A DNA stretch of 64,000 nt from Adenanthera pavonina. Taxonomy: Eukaryota; Streptophyta; Magnoliopsida; Fabales; Fabaceae. Position numbers and translations under genes: made by a program. This document shows positions 23,201 to 36,896 of the stretch, one piece after another. The first letter of the stretch is position 1. Each line of letters opens with the position of its first letter. The stretch is taken from contig JAIVEN010000015.1 in assembly GCA_026686845.1 (NCBI GenBank), positions 8,165,501-8,229,500 on the forward strand. Direction: 5' to 3'. The notes under the pieces are model-generated. The model did no database searches, was not told the DNA's origin, and was given only the letters and a program-made list of their open reading frames with translations.

Positions 23201-26200
23201 AATTGTGCTACAAAATTCTGCCTTCAGTGGAAACTTTAATCTGCAAAATCTGCTCATCCTTACTGCTATCAAGGCAGATCCATCAAGAGTTATGGATTAT
23301 ATTAACAGGTTGGACAATTTTGATGGACCTGCAGTAGGAGAATTGGCGGTTGAAGCACAACTATATGAAGAAGCATTTGCCATCTTCAAGAAATTTAATT
23401 TGAATGTTCAGGCTGTTAATGTCCTACTAGATAATCTTCATACTATTGATCGAGCTGTAGAGTTTGCTTTCCGAGTTGAAGAGGATGCTGTATGGAGCCA
23501 GGTGGCTAAGGCACAACTAAGAGAAGGTTTTGTGAGTGATGCAATAGAGTCATTCATACGTGCAGATGATATCAATTGCTTCTTAGAGGTTATAAAGGCT
23601 GCTGAAGATGCAAATGTATACCATGACCTGGTAAGGTACCTTCTTATGGTTAGGCAGAAGACAAAAGAGCCCAAGGTGGATGGTGAGCTGATTTATGCAT
23701 ATGCAAAAACTGATCGGCTTGGAGAAATTGAGGAGTTTATATTGATGCCAAATGTTGCTAACCTTCCAAATGTTGGTGACCGCTTGTATGATGAGGCCCT
23801 GTATGAGGCAGCAAAAATCATATTTGCATTTATTTCTAATTGGGCTAAGCTAGCAGTCACATTGGTGAAGCTTCAACAATTCCAAGGTGCTGTTGATGCA
23901 GCAAGGAAAGCAAACAGTTCAAAAACATGGAAGGAAGTTTGTTTTGCTTGTGTTGATGCTGAGGAATTCCGCTTGGCTCAGATTTGTGGTCTCAATATCA
24001 TCATTCAGGTGGCACTCTTTTTTAACATGTGATTGAATTTATTCTCTTGGAAATTTATTTTTCCTCTTCCTCATCTTCAAGTCCAAAAGATTTCCATTAG
24101 AATAAATGATTCCTCATATTGCAAATTCTTTTAATGAAAGATATGTTGTGAAATGAGTGGAGCCTTGAGTTACTATTAGAAGCATTTGGCTGGACCAACT
24201 TGCCTTATCAACGCTCCAGTCTCATTCCCATTTCAAGTAGCTGGTATACTGTTGAATAGCATGAATTGTTGATTGCTTTATCTGACTATTTGCTGATGGT
24301 TGTGTACATTTTATTCTTTATTGTTATGAAGGTGGATGATTTGGAAGAGGTTAGCGAGTATTATCAGAACAGAGGATGCTTCAATGAACTCATATCACTA
24401 ATGGAAAGTGGTCTAGGATTGGAACGCGCACATATGGGCATCTTTACCGAGTTGGGAGTTCTGTATGCAAGATATCGTCATGAGAAATTAATGGAGCACA
24501 TCAAATTGTTCTCTACTCGTCTTAATATTCCGAAGCTTATTCGGGCCTGTGATGAACAGAAGCACTGGAAGGAACTTACATACCTATATATCCAATATGA
24601 TGAGTTTGATAATGCTGCAACCACCGTGATGAATCACTCTCCAGAAGCTTGGGATCATATGCAATTTAAAGATGTTATAGTTAAAGTTGCAAGTGTAGAG
24701 CTCTACTACAAGGCTGTTCACTTCTACTTGCAAGAACATCCTGATCTCCTAAATGATGTTCTTAATGTGCTTGCCCTTCGTGTGGACCATAGTCGTGTGG
24801 TGGATATAATGCGCAAGGTTTGCATATCTCTTATGCTATTTGTATTTACCTGATATTTACTGTTCCAATCATTATTTGTGCTTATAAGTTATTGTTATTG
24901 AATTTTGTCTGTAATAATTTTGTTTGTTGTTTTCCCGGTTTAGGCTGGCCACCTTCGATTAGTGAAGCCATACATGGTTTCAGTTCAAAGCAACAATGTG
25001 GCTGCTATTAATGAAGCTCTAAATGAAATTTACGTTGAGGAGGAGGACTATGAAAGACTTCGTGAATCAATAGATTATCATGACAACTTTGATCAGATAG
25101 GTCTTGCACAGAAGGTACAGTCACCTCTTTTTCTTTTCTTTTGACCATTTTGAAAATTGAGAACGGAACTTTCTGGGAAATTTAGAAGTTAAAGATCATT
25201 GACAGTAATATATATGACCAGATTGAGAAGCATGAGCTTCTTGAGATGAGGCGTGTTGCAGCTTATATTTATAAGAAGGCAGGAAGATGGAAGCAGTCCA
25301 TTGCTTTGTCAAAGAAAGACAATCATTCTAGGGACTGTATGGAAACTTGCTCTCAATCTGGTGACCGTGAACTTTCAGAGGAGTTGCTAGTCTACTTTAT
25401 TGAGCAGGCATGTATTTTCTTATCATTTTCCTTCAAATATCGAACTTTGGTATTCATATATTAGACACTCACTTGGTTAAGTCAGGTTGACCAATGCTTC
25501 ACTTTGAAAATGATTGTGATTATTATTTTTTCTCTTTGCACATTGTTTTCTCCTTACCACCCTTTGCCCTTTCTTCTTGTTTCAAGTTACAAGAAAGAAA
25601 TGGAATTTATATGCTTCTTTTGTTATATGTTCAGGGGAAGAAAGAGTGCTTTGCTTCTTGCCTCTTTGTTTGTTATGATGTAATACGGCCAGATGTTGCT
25701 CTTGAGCTGGCATGGATGAATAATATGATTGATTTTGCTTTCCCATATCTATTGCAGGTTTTCCCCCTTTCTTCTTATTCTTTAACAGACAATTTTTTCC
25801 TTTTTCTTTTTGAGAATTTATTGCTTTTTTCAGTAACCATATTTTTGTTCTTTTAATTTTTGAAGTTTATTCGAGAATACACAAGTAAGGTAGATGAGCT
25901 TATCAAGGACAGAATTGAGGCACAGAATGAGGAGAAAGCTAAAGAGAAAGAGGAGAAAGAAATAATTGCTCAGCAGGTTCTTTTGTCTGCAAATTTTCTC
26001 TTATAAGAAATCCTTTTGTTGTTATTATTAAACTAACTGATGTTCTCAATGATGTCCAGAATATGTATGCTCAGTTGCTGCCACTTGCTTTGCCGGCACC
26101 ACCAGTGCAAGGAATGAGTAGCAGTTTCAACCCACCGCCCCCACCTATGGGTGGGATGGGGATGCCACCAATGCCTCCTTTTGGCATGCCTCCAATGGGC

Positions 26201-26206
26201 TACTAA
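14251..26206 (+). CDS. CHC: Clathrin heavy chain (30 exons)
   Basis: Heavy chain of the clathrin triskelion, which coats vesicles at the plasma membrane and trans-Golgi network. The joined exons give 1699 residues, close to the roughly 1705 of plant CHC. The N-terminal beta-propeller starts MAANAPIAMKETLTLASLG, followed by the alpha-solenoid legs and the plant C-terminus (NMYAQLLPLALPAPP, then a Pro/Gly/Met-rich tail ending PPMGY). Exons: 14251-14292, 14567-14771, 15024-15112, 15220-15298, 15449-15576, 16558-16656, 16762-16870, 17566-17645, 17728-17955, 18044-18109, 18707-18823, 18955-19152, 19967-20083, 20221-20280, 20572-20658, 21101-21184, 21284-21418, 21502-21564, 21635-21739, 21836-21948, 22040-22292, 22423-22559, 22641-22919, 23006-24008, 24332-24817, 24944-25114, 25222-25407, 25635-25757, 25866-25976, 26060-26206. 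All phases close with no internal stop. Intron 27 has a GC donor. Exon 24 (1003 bp) is unusually long. I cannot tell CHC1 from CHC2. Confidence 0.96.
17063..17428. repeat. 183-bp tandem duplication inside clathrin intron 7
   Basis: Two units (17063-17245 and 17246-17428) begin GTGGTGGAAGTTTAGAATCA and end GTTTATGATCGATTTATT, with about five differences. They lie wholly within intron 7 (16871-17565), so the protein is unaffected. The near identity implies a recent event. Confidence 0.9.
19675..19840 (+). mobile_element. Possible tRNA-derived SINE fragment in clathrin intron 12
   Basis: An A-box-like CAGCCAACTGGTTATGG (about 19684-19700) is followed by a B-box-like GGTTCAAATCCC (19726-19737), spaced as in tRNA-derived SINE heads. 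The T-arm is only partly paired and I see no clear tail or target duplication. It is an incomplete or old copy at best. Confidence 0.35.
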
Positions 26207-26492
26207 TGTTCTCTTGATCAAAGACAGAAACCCGACTGAAATTTTGTCATAATTCTTACTCATGAAGGCGAGTTCCTTATGATGATGGTTAATGAATTTT
26301 TTACATGGTGGCACCAACCATCTGCCTCGGTGATACCAGTTTTGAAAGGTGGTGGCTTTCTGCCTCCAAAGATTTTGGGTTTTTATTTTTGTTTCTTCCT
26401 CTTTGCTTTAATCCTCGTCTCTTTTGTCGAAGGATTTTTCGTTTTATGGCCTTGGCGCAGGCCTTATTATGGCATGTATAGCTGATGCCCAT

Positions 26493-27367
26493 TGATTATT
26501 GATTTCCTCGTTGTCGAGTTACTGCAACTGTGTTTCATTATCATTTCACAAATCTGTTATATATTATTAATGGTCTAAAGAACGACATGTCCCGATATTA
26601 TCATCTTCATGATGTGGACAGACTCTAAGACTCACATTGCCAACTATTGTTTTTACTTTCCCTTTGCGTGCGTGATTGGATTTTTTTTTTCTTCAAATGC
26701 CTTTTTAATAAATTATTTCTGCATTTCGTATGCCACATGTTCAATCACGCAACCTGAAAGGGAAACATATTATTGTGAGTCAATTTAAATGAATTTCCCT
26801 TTTTAACGTCTATTTAAATTGATTTGAAATCATTTGAATTATTTGCAATTAACTAATTTTTAATTAAAAATGTCAAAATTCATTTCAATGCGTAGGTAGG
26901 TAAGAATATTTTAACCTATTTTTACTGATTAAATTTTACGAGATTACAAATAATTTTGAATTATATAAGTTGATGACATGTCAATGATCTTAATTTAACG
27001 AGATGTTTTACTTTTTTTTTTACCAGTTATATAATATTGGTCCCAATTATTATAATTATGGCCATACATTGATAACCTATTAAATATTTGATATTATTTA
27101 TAAGTTCAAAGATTAAATTAAATAGATTGTTAATATTTAATACTTTACATTTTCATGCTTATATATATATATATATATATAGTGCCGCTGATTATTGTGT
27201 GCTTAGTTTTCTGCGCTAATGAAAGGGGAGCAACATGGAGAATAAAGGCATTTCAGCAACGTCTCAATCGCATTATAAATTTTTGTTGAGGTTCATTTGT
27301 TAATTATTGATTTCCTAGTTGTCAAGTCACTGCAACTGTGTTTCATTACCGTTTCACAGATTTTGTA
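26493..27367. repeat. Duplicated segment of the clathrin 3' UTR flanking inserted DNA
   Basis: A 66-bp segment at 26493-26558 (TGATTATTGATTTCCTCGTT ... TTTCACAAATCTG) recurs at about 27300-27367 with roughly 85-90% identity. The DNA in between is AT-rich and contains a TA tract at about 27166-27181. It has no gene. The arrangement suggests a local duplication or an insertion flanked by copied 3' UTR sequence. Confidence 0.7.
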
Positions 27368-30300
27368 ATTTGCTTTGGTATCTAAACTTCATCCTACATT
27401 TGAAATGGTTATGTTGCCGCTACCAGTTAGTTTCTAGTTACTTTCATGGATAAGTTTGCTTTTCATGTTTCTTGGTTCCGGAAGTGTTATGTTTTGAATT
27501 ATCTATTTTTTTTTTATTATTATGATCATCAACTACCACTGTTGGGCCTAATACAAAATGAGACTAAGGTTGAACAGTTGTTACTAACTATTTAGATGGT
27601 TCTCATTATTATAGTTCTGCTAATGCTAATTGCATTACTTTTTTTTAAACTACCACAATTATACATCCAATTGCATCTGACGAGAAATGGAAAGTGTTTG
27701 AAGTGATAGTTGTGAAAATTATATTTTGATTTTGCCACCTGAGAATTGCACATGTTGGAAAACATGTGCTTAAGACCTTTTAATGCACTAATAATGTGAG
27801 TTAAATTAAAAGTGCATAGTGTCAAATTCAGTTTTCCAGATGAGTTTGATGCTTGGATTGGATTCCTTCCATTTATATAAAAAATTCATTGATCATGTCT
27901 AAGAGCAGAAAAGTTTGTTGCAAGGGCTTGCAATTATTGAAGAAGACAAACGAGTATTTTATCTATTAGAATGGGACATTGAATTATTGCATGGCGACAA
28001 TAGTGATACAAGTGAAGATTGAAGTGGTCAACATTATGAGCCGCTTTCAATCACTATTTTAAATGGTATTGTCATCTCAAGCTGTATTATCATGCATGGT
28101 CCCCTTCTTTTCTGGACTACCTCAAATCTTTCTGTTCTGTAACTGTAAGTCTGCAAGAGTTTGAGATGTATGGGTAGGAAGAAGTCATGAATAATTAGAG
28201 AGAGACACTTGGAAAGTGACAAGAAGATTAGAAAAGAGATTTTTAGTTTCATTAAAAGGTAAATAAGAGGATGGGATTTGGATCCCCTGCAATTTTTATA
28301 TTTAGCAAGTACTCAAGTGCAATGGAAAAGTTATAACAAGTAACAACTATGCTATTTTTATTTTATTTATAACAAATTTATTCCTTCTTAATACACTACG
28401 CTAAAGCATTTGAGAGATATAAGTACTGCGGGGGATCCATTTTGCTTTTCAAGTATGCAAGTTTGTTATGGCACCAAAGTTTACTATGCAGATTTCAAAA
28501 TACATAAACTTCAGTCCCAAGTATTAGATGAATGCTTCTCAACGTCATAAGTATTATTATTATTCACTATGTGATTTATCATTTGGTTTGCTGTTATTAT
28601 AGCTGTTATATTTAAACACAGATCTAGAGGGTTACACTTACACTGTTACTTAAACTGCTCTTTTGTGCCAGCTACTAGTTTCGTTACATGCACTGCCTTA
28701 AAACTTACACTTTCATTAACTAAGAAGCAAAAAAGCAAAATGGTGTGAACTAACTAAGTGCATGCATGGCCAAATTAGGCCATAGAAAGTGAGAGGACGT
28801 CAACAAAAGCATATACAAATTTGCTTCCTCACTTGTTACTGTACTTGTGCAGTAATATAAGAGAATTCTAATATATATACATATATGTAGACACATACAA
28901 ATACACACATATATAGACTACACACACATTAACACAGAACAATGTATATACTAGAGGTTGTATTTATACGTATAATATGCATGAGCACAAGAATTACTCA
29001 TGAGAGGAAAGCAAATCTCTGATATTTTCGTCTCCCCATGAAAGCAACTAGAGGATAAGGTTCTATGAACTTCATAGCTGTGATCTTCCACACGAGAGGG
29101 TACAATTCAGTGCAAGAAGGAAAATGAATGAAAGTGGGCATAAGTCATTAATATTTGATATAGAAAGCAGACCAAACAGGGCCTAACTCCTACGCTTAAA
29201 TTAATTATTTTCCAAATCTTCTACTTTGAAGCTTGAACTTCTCTCTCACACAGTACTCTCTACATCCAATGTACGAGCAATTATAATTCACGTGCGGTTG
29301 GACCCCATTAATAGTGTTCGTAGAAACAAAGATTGATTTGATTGTCGTCAAGGTTTAGATAATCTTAAGAATATATATAATTTTGGTTCAAAAGTTCTGC
29401 CCATGACACTTGTGTGATGCTGAAATCCAATGATTGTGGAGGCAGAGCCAAAGTGGGATTTCCTTGTCGAGAAGAGATTGATTTGATTTGATGATTAGAT
29501 GATTAGATGGGTTTTATATTCAAGAAAACTAACAGTGATCTTTCATAGATTTCAAATGATGTTGACTTGCCACTGTCAATGGTTCATGAAAGCTCACTTA
29601 CCATAATGTTTGATTTCATAAGGAGAGGTTTTAAAATTCTCTTTCAATTTCCTTTCTACTGGATAGTCATGGATACTCACAAACACAAGAAAATGATGGT
29701 TGTAACATAACTAGTTTATGTCATAGCCATTAACTAAATACCCATATCTTTGGAGTAATAACAACAGAAAGATTAGAATAATATTAACAATCAACAAAAG
29801 CCTGGTAAGTACTATGGAATTGAAGAGAAAAAGGGTTAATCTCTTAGTTCTTAACATATATGGATGTCCGCCTAATTAGTAATGTTATCATCTAATTAGA
29901 TAAATTTAGAGGTACTCATATGGTCAATGTCTATCTCTATCATCAACTAGGCATATAGTACTACTTGTACATGATAGATATCACAAAAGTTTTGAAGATA
30001 GACTAGAAATTAGGGGGTGGGGTGGGTACTCTGTATATTTTGTGTCTTTATTGTTAGGTACCATGTTAACATCATATCTAATGCAGAGCAACCACAAATT
30101 GTTCTGCAGAAGGTTGCTTTCCTAATATATCCAACAACTCCAGGACGTGGGCTTAATAGCTCTTCGTGTACTAATTATTGTTGGAATTTTCTATGAGATG
30201 AAAAAAAAAAAGAATCTCCGAAGTTGTTCATTATTGAAAAGTATGAAGTAAAAGAGGCTGAGGAGATTGAGTGGTTTTGGCTTGGCATGAGCACATTCCT

Positions 30301-31464
30301 CTGTCCTATCTTCACCTTTTATATATAGAATGAGAATAAGATTTCTTTATGGTATGCTTGAAGAAAGACGCGTTGAATAAGTAAAAAGGGTTATTTAAAA
30401 GAACATTAACTTCATAGTACTATTACAAATTCTCCATCGCTTTTGGCTGTACCCTCTTTCTTATTTCTTGCATAACTTTTTGTTTTTTTTTTTTTGGCCT
30501 TTTGTTCTAATTAGCAAGATATCATAATCATAAGGGTGTCACTAGCTGACTTTTTTCTTTTTGGTATAACATAATTCAACCTCTACAGAATCAATGATTC
30601 TTGGTGATTAGTTGTATTCATTTTACTCGTTAGTCTCAATATGGATGGATTGTGACTGGACTAATAAATTACTAATTGAGATATAAAATACAAGTTAACC
30701 TAAATATCAGTATATCAGTATTGAAAGAAAACTCTTGTTTTGCTTCGGATGGAAATTTTTGTAAAAAAAAAAAAAGAATCAAATGGTGTCTGAGATTACA
30801 AATTTTTGCCTTTTACGGTAACCAGGTTTAATTTCAAATAAAAGAAAGAGAACTCTAATTTGGAGACTGGGTTTATGGAAAAATTCAGTCTTCCCAGTTT
30901 TTACACTAAAAAAGTTCTTAAGTTCACGCCTTGAAAATCAATTTGGAGGCATTAACTACATGACCAGCTTCTTGTGTTCGAAGTCATAAGTGGGTATGAT
31001 AGGCTATAAACTTAATGGTCCAGACAGCCAAGACTTAGGGCATACTAAGTGTAATTAATGACACCAAAATTTGGCAATTCAGTAGTAAATTCCACTTTTC
31101 TCATTAAACTAACTATACAACATAGAATAAGAGTGTGAATTCGGATTATTCGCCCACAAATCTAGACCACTATGCCAAAGTTTGATTGATGCAGTTCAAC
31201 TGGAAGCCCGATTCATGCTCATGAGTTTAACACCAAAGTTCTAGTTTTCTTCCTTTCCGGCAGATGCAATATTCCATGAAAGAGCAGCGATACTCTAACA
31301 CTTATTATATTCATGATAAGTGCCATTAGCGATAAAGTTAAATCTTTAAAAGACGAAGCTTTAAGATGAAACTTATGTTAAAGAAAAAAATATTACTGGT
31401 TTTTGTTATAAAAAAAAATATTACTGGTTTATGAAAATACTTTTAGAAAGAAAATACTTCGTGC
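27368..31464. other. Gene-poor intergenic region
   Basis: Only short unsupported open frames occur across 4 kb. Simple sequence includes a TA/CA-rich patch at about 28872-28930 and GATTAGAT repeats near 29490-29507. I looked for well-known plant miRNA sequences and tRNA boxes and recognised none. A pseudogene or long non-coding RNA cannot be excluded. Confidence 0.5.
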
Positions 31465-32032
31465 GGTCCTTTTGCCTTGATCTAAATATACACGAGGTGA
31501 TATTTATTATGTATTTTTAAAAAAATACCTCTATTTAATGTATTCAAAGAGAAAAAGAGAAAGATTAAATAAGAGTAGTTTTGGAAAAAGGTTGAAATTT
31601 TCGGAGAAATCGAGATAATTAATTAGTTTTAACTCTCTTTCTTAATTCGCGTGATTCGGTTAAAATGGTCTTATATATAGGACCAGAGGGAGTAATATAC
31701 TACCTCTGGTCCTATATAGAGGATCTTTTGCTCTGGTCCTAAATATAAGACCCTTTACAATATACGAGGTAGTATTTATTATACATTTCCAGAAAAATGT
31801 ACCTAAATATAAGACCCTTTACAATACGAGGTAGTATTTATTATACATTTTCAGAAAAATGCACCTATTTAATATATCCAAAGAGAAAGAGAGAGAGATT
31901 AAATAAGGATAGTTTTAGGAAAATGTTAAGATGTTTGGAGAAATCGAAGTAGTTAATTAGTTTTAAGTTTAATTTTTAATCTGCGTGATTCGGTTAAAAA
32001 GATCTTATATTAAAGGGTTAGAGAGAGTATAT
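31465..32032. mobile_element. Pair of adjacent Stowaway-like MITEs
   Basis: Two related elements lie end to end, about 31465-31697 and 31700-32032. Both contain GAGGT(A/G)(G/A)TATTTATTAT, AAAGAGAAA.AGAGA, AGATTAAATAAG.., TTAATTAGTTTTAA and a (C/T)GTGATTCGGTTAAAA motif in the same order. Termini of the type CTACCTCTGGTCCTATAT and ATATATAGGACCAGAGGGAG are inverted, as in CTCCCTC-type MITEs. The second copy has an internal duplication of about 60 bp (TAAATATAAGACCCTTTACA at about 31740 and again at 31803). They end about 280 bp before the KUP start codon. Confidence 0.65.
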
Positions 32033-32315
32033 TTTATTGGGTTGAGGTGGGGTTGGGTGGGAGTGTAGGGCCTTAGTAGGTGTTTGGTTGCCTAATGAAA
32101 TCAACGAGGGAGTTAAGGAGCACTGAATGCATTGTGTAACTTCTATGGACACACACACCACTTACCTTTCTACAACTTCTTCTACTGCTCTTCTCCAACA
32201 TTCTCCTCTCTCCATCTATATAGCCTCTGTCTCTTCTATTTCTTTATAGCTATCCCATTTCTCTCATCCTTCTTCCCCCACTCTCTCTCTCTCTCTCTCT
32301 CTTCTTCTGTCAGCC
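32033..32315 (+). promoter_or_regulatory. KUP proximal promoter and leader with CT microsatellite
   Basis: A pure CT dinucleotide run lies at 32281-32302, 14 bp before the ATG at 32316. It sits in a generally C/T-rich leader (from about 32155). CT-rich leaders are common near plant transcription starts. The transcription start itself cannot be read from the sequence. Confidence 0.5.
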
Positions 32316-35300
32316 ATGAACCCATCTGACCAATTTGTGGAACATGGGATATCTCAGCAGGTACTCTTTCGCTTTCTTTCACTCTGAACTAAGGAACTCT
32401 CTCCCCTCAAAATCATTTTCTTATGAACAAAACAAATTTCTCCTTGTCATTATTCTACGAATGCCTTCTCGTTTCCCGGGGTTTTCTGAAACGTGTAATG
32501 TCGTTCATTTCTAGGAGGTCGTGGTCTGATTATTAGAGCTAAATGGGGTTGTCCGTTGGATCGATTACTACTCAGATATCAATGCATTTGCAATGCATGT
32601 CCGAAGGACATTGCTGTGTTGGGTTCTGATAGGATTATGTACAATCTTTAGAATGGCCTACATGTAATTAGATCACTTATGTTTGTATTGGATGGTGAAT
32701 TTTACTGTCCGTACACCATATATGGATCATACGAATATTGGCTCAGCACTTTATAACTATCACTATATGGTAGTGCTGGCCAATGTTGGAGTCATCAAGT
32801 ACTCATTGCTGACGGAGTATGAATCAACTTTTCCCTGAGATGAACTACTTTCTAATTTGTGCTTTCAATTATAGAGGATTTTGGGATTGGCGTGTTCTAA
32901 TTGGAGAAAAGACTGAATTTTAACATTTCCGTTTTTATATAAAGGACAATGGATTAAAACTTCCAGTCTTGGCACTTAGAACTAGAAGCAGATGGAATGC
33001 TAACTGCTGAATGATTGATTAGTGTAGAGATGTTTTGTTATATCGTTATCCTTAAATACACACACTTATATTTGTTTTTCTTGCATCAGATTTTAAAGAA
33101 GACATCTTGTGCGACTGTGCTCACTCTGGCTTATCAAAGTCTTGGAGTGGTTTACGGAGACCTCAGCACTTCCCCTCTTTATGTTTACAAGACCACCTTC
33201 TCAGGGAAATTGAGCCTCAAAGAAGATGATGAGGAAATTTTTGGGGTGCTTTCATTTATTTTCTGGACTTTCACTGTTATTGCGCTCTTTAAATATGTAT
33301 TCATCGTGATGTCTGCTGATGACAATGGGGAAGGTAGAACCTTGTAACATTATTCTGTTGTTCCTCAGTCAAACTCTTTATGCTTCTATTTGATACTTCT
33401 TTTCATTCCCGTGAAGCCAAGCCAATTATAATTGTTCGGGAAGATACAACATTTTATAATCTCATTCTTGCCTAGGCAATAATCACCCATCTGACTTCTG
33501 GATATATTTGAGGCATGCATGTCATATGTAATCAAAGATGGACAAAAGCAAAGTCTCTTCTTTTGTTTTCCCTACATTGTAATAGTATTTGCCCTATTTC
33601 TCTAGTAGTTTCTTGAAAACAATTATGTATAATATGCTATTTAACTACAATAACAGTAGTATCAGGGCTAGTAAAACATAACTTCCATTCTTTGTTCAGA
33701 CAAGAAATTTTCTATCAGAAAACTCTGGTTAAACAGTCAGCAAGAATTGCCATTTATCTGCTTAAGGATTATTATTTCTAAAAGTATCACGTGTAATCAA
33801 TATCAACCTTCCAGCATCAGATGTTTATGAATTGTGCAGGAGGTACCTTTGCTTTATACTCACTTCTTTGCCGACATGCAAGACTAAGCATGTTGCCTAA
33901 TCAACAGCCCATTGATGAGAGGTTGTCCACTTATGCCTCAAAAGACTCTGCAGAGACCTGGCAATCTGCTCTTCTGAAGTTGTTCTTTGAAAAGCACCCG
34001 AGGTTCCAGAAAGGACTGCTGATATTTGTTCTGCTTGGAACCTGTATGGCAATTGGAGATGGTGTAATTACTCCTGCAATATCAGGTAGTTGATCTGGAG
34101 CAGCCCCTGAGCTTCTATAATGATGTTTACTTCATGACTCCTGTAAGCTATCACCTTAACTTTCAGCTATCTTGCATTTCTTGTACAAATAAAAAGAAAC
34201 TTAAGATAGTCTGATAACACATAAAGTATGCAATCACTAATCAACCTTGCTTCTGGTAGCTGGTTATTAATTTTTAGATCTATTTCAAATTTGTTCAGTG
34301 AAATATCTTTTGTTTGGGGATTTCTTTCACAAGAACACTTTTGCGGATATGAAGCTATCTAGAGCATGATGCTAGTGGAGAGAAATAATTATAGATAGTC
34401 AAAAGGGAAACTTGTTAGTCATTATGAATAACCGAAACTGGTTGTCTTGCTGAGTTTGATATGGTTGTTTTTTCTTAGAAAAATATTTTTTACTTGGCTG
34501 TTACTATGGCATTCAGGTGTATTACAGAGCTGTAATTGGGCATATTATGAGATTATGTATCGGTTCTGGTTTTTAGTGTTTACACTGACTTTTAAATGTG
34601 TTTCTCCTTGGGGTCTATAACATCGTTTATTTCTCCTTTCAGTTCTTTCGGCAGTTTCAGGAGTTAAAGTCAAAATCAGTCATCTCCACGAAAGTATGAC
34701 TAAGTCCAGCAAATTTTCTCTATTACTATATGCAAGTATATAGCCACTCAGTATCTATTTAATACTATATGATTTTTCTTGCAGACTATGTAGTTATAAT
34801 CTCGTGTGTCATTTTAGTGGGCCTTTTCTCCATTCAGCATCATGGAACACATAGAGTTGCTTTCTTGTTTGCACCAGTTGTTGCAGCATGGCTTCTGTGT
34901 ATCAGTGGTATCGGTATATACAATATAGTCCACTGGAACCCACAAATATATCATGCACTCTCTCCTCTTTACATGTTACGGTTCCTCAGGACCACAGGCA
35001 TTGAAGGATGGCTCTCATTGGGGGGAGTGGTTCTTTCAATCACTGGTAACGTAAACACTCCTGACATGGCTATGTTTGTTCTCATATCAGCTATATTAGT
35101 GCTCTAGAAGCTGTTTTGATATTTTCCTCTGTAATACAAAGCTCTTGACACTGTTATGTTAGTTCCAAACTTCTAATATCAGCTAAATAAAAGCTCTGGA
35201 AGCTATTTTGATACTTCCTCTGTGATATTATCTCAGGTGTGGAGACAATGTTTGCCGACATGGGTCATTTTTCTGCACCCTCAATAAAGGTAAACTGAAA

Positions 35301-36896
35301 GTGTTGTTAACTAACATGATGCCAGTGCCTTCAGTGTACCTTACTGGAATTCTGCTTTAATAATTGCTCTTTAATCTCAGATGGCTTTCACCTGTCTTGT
35401 GTATCCCTGCCTGATTCTGGCATATATGGGTGAGGCTGCGTTCCTCTCCAAGCACCATGATGACATTCAGCGAAGTTTTTACAAAGCCATACCAGGCAAG
35501 AAATTATTTTGGCCAAGCCAAAAATGTCAATGTAATTGATGGCCCTCTCATGTAATTGTGCGTCCTTTTTTTAATTCTTATTTTTTTCCGTTGTTGCAGA
35601 AGCTGTGTTTTGGCCAGTGTTCATAGTGGCCACTTTTGCAGCTGTCGTCGGAAGTCAAGCAGTAATTTCTGCTACTTTTTCCATCATCAGCCAGTGTCAT
35701 GCGTTGAATTGTTTTCCTCGGGTCAAGATCATTCATACTTCAAGCAGAATATATGGGCAGATATACATTCCTGAAATCAATTGGATATTGATGTGCCTTT
35801 GTCTGGCTGTCACTATTGGCCTGAGGGATACAAACATGATTGGTCATGCATACGGTATAATTCTTTTCCATTATGGTTATAATATTTGAAATTAATGATG
35901 AGCAGATTAGACTATTTTGCTTTATCTGCAGGACTCGTGGTCACCACTGTTATGTTTGTGACAACTTGCTTGATGACACTTGTTATTTTGATTGTGTGGA
36001 AGCAAGGAATTGTAAAAGCCCTTTCATGTTTGCTCTTGTTTGGATCAATTGAACTACTGTACATCTCTGCTTCCATTTGCAAGATCCCTGAAGGCGGGTG
36101 GATCCCACTTGTGCTATCTTTTATCTTCATGGGTATAATGTATACTTGGAACTATGGAACAATGAAGAAACACCAATTTGATGTAGAAAACAAGGTTTCA
36201 ATGAGCAGGATACTATCTTTAGGACCTTGTCTAGGCATAGTTCGTGTCCCTGGAGTAGGACTCGTTTACACTAATCTGGCTTCTGGTATTCCAGCCATAT
36301 TTGGTCATTTTGTTACAAATTTGCCAGCATTCCATCAAGTGCTAGTCTTTGTCTGTGTCAAATCTGTTCAAATCCCTCATGTTTCTGACAACGAACGCTT
36401 GCTCATCAGTCGGGTTGGCCCAAAGGAATATGGTATGTTTTGTTGTGTTGTCAGGTACGGTTACAAGGATCTACAGCAAGAGAACTATAATTTTGAGAAC
36501 AAGTTGCTGTCTGGGATAGTCCAATTTGTAGAAACTGAGGAGAGTGTGCCAGAACCAACACATGAATTGTCCTCATGTCTTGAAAACACATTTTGTGTGG
36601 AGAACATGATTTCATCTTCAAGTCTTGTGCGGGTGGTGAAGAATAATGATGATGATCATTTTCAAGAGTATATCCGTCAAGAAGAGTCTATGCAGATTCT
36701 GAAGGCCAAGGAGTCTGGTATTGCCTATATACTGGGACATGCCCATGCAAAGGCAAAGAAATCATCATCCATTTTGAAGAAACTTGCAATAGATGTTGTT
36801 TTTGCATTTCTAAGCAAGAATTGCAGGGAGCCTGATGTTGTTCTGAATGTGCCTCATACTTCTTTGCTAGAGGTTGGCATGATTTACTATGTCTAA
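32316..36896 (+). CDS. KUP1: Potassium transporter, KT/HAK/KUP family, KUP1-like (9 exons)
   Basis: A multi-pass potassium transporter, expected at the plasma membrane or an endomembrane. The joined exons give 744 residues. The family signature GVVYGDLSTSPLYVYKTTF sits near the N-terminus, followed by about a dozen hydrophobic segments and a cytosolic C-terminal domain ending VVLNVPHTSLLEVGMIYYV, as in Arabidopsis KUP1/POT1. Exons: 32316-32360, 33090-33333, 33840-34085, 34643-34693, 34785-35045, 35237-35289, 35381-35495, 35600-35854, 35932-36896. All phases close. Exon 1 is short (15 codons, MNPSDQFVEHGISQQ), which matches the KUP1 N-terminus style. Intron 7 has a GC donor (CCAG|GCAAGA). The orthology call is from remembered KUP1 features and synteny. 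Confidence 0.93.
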
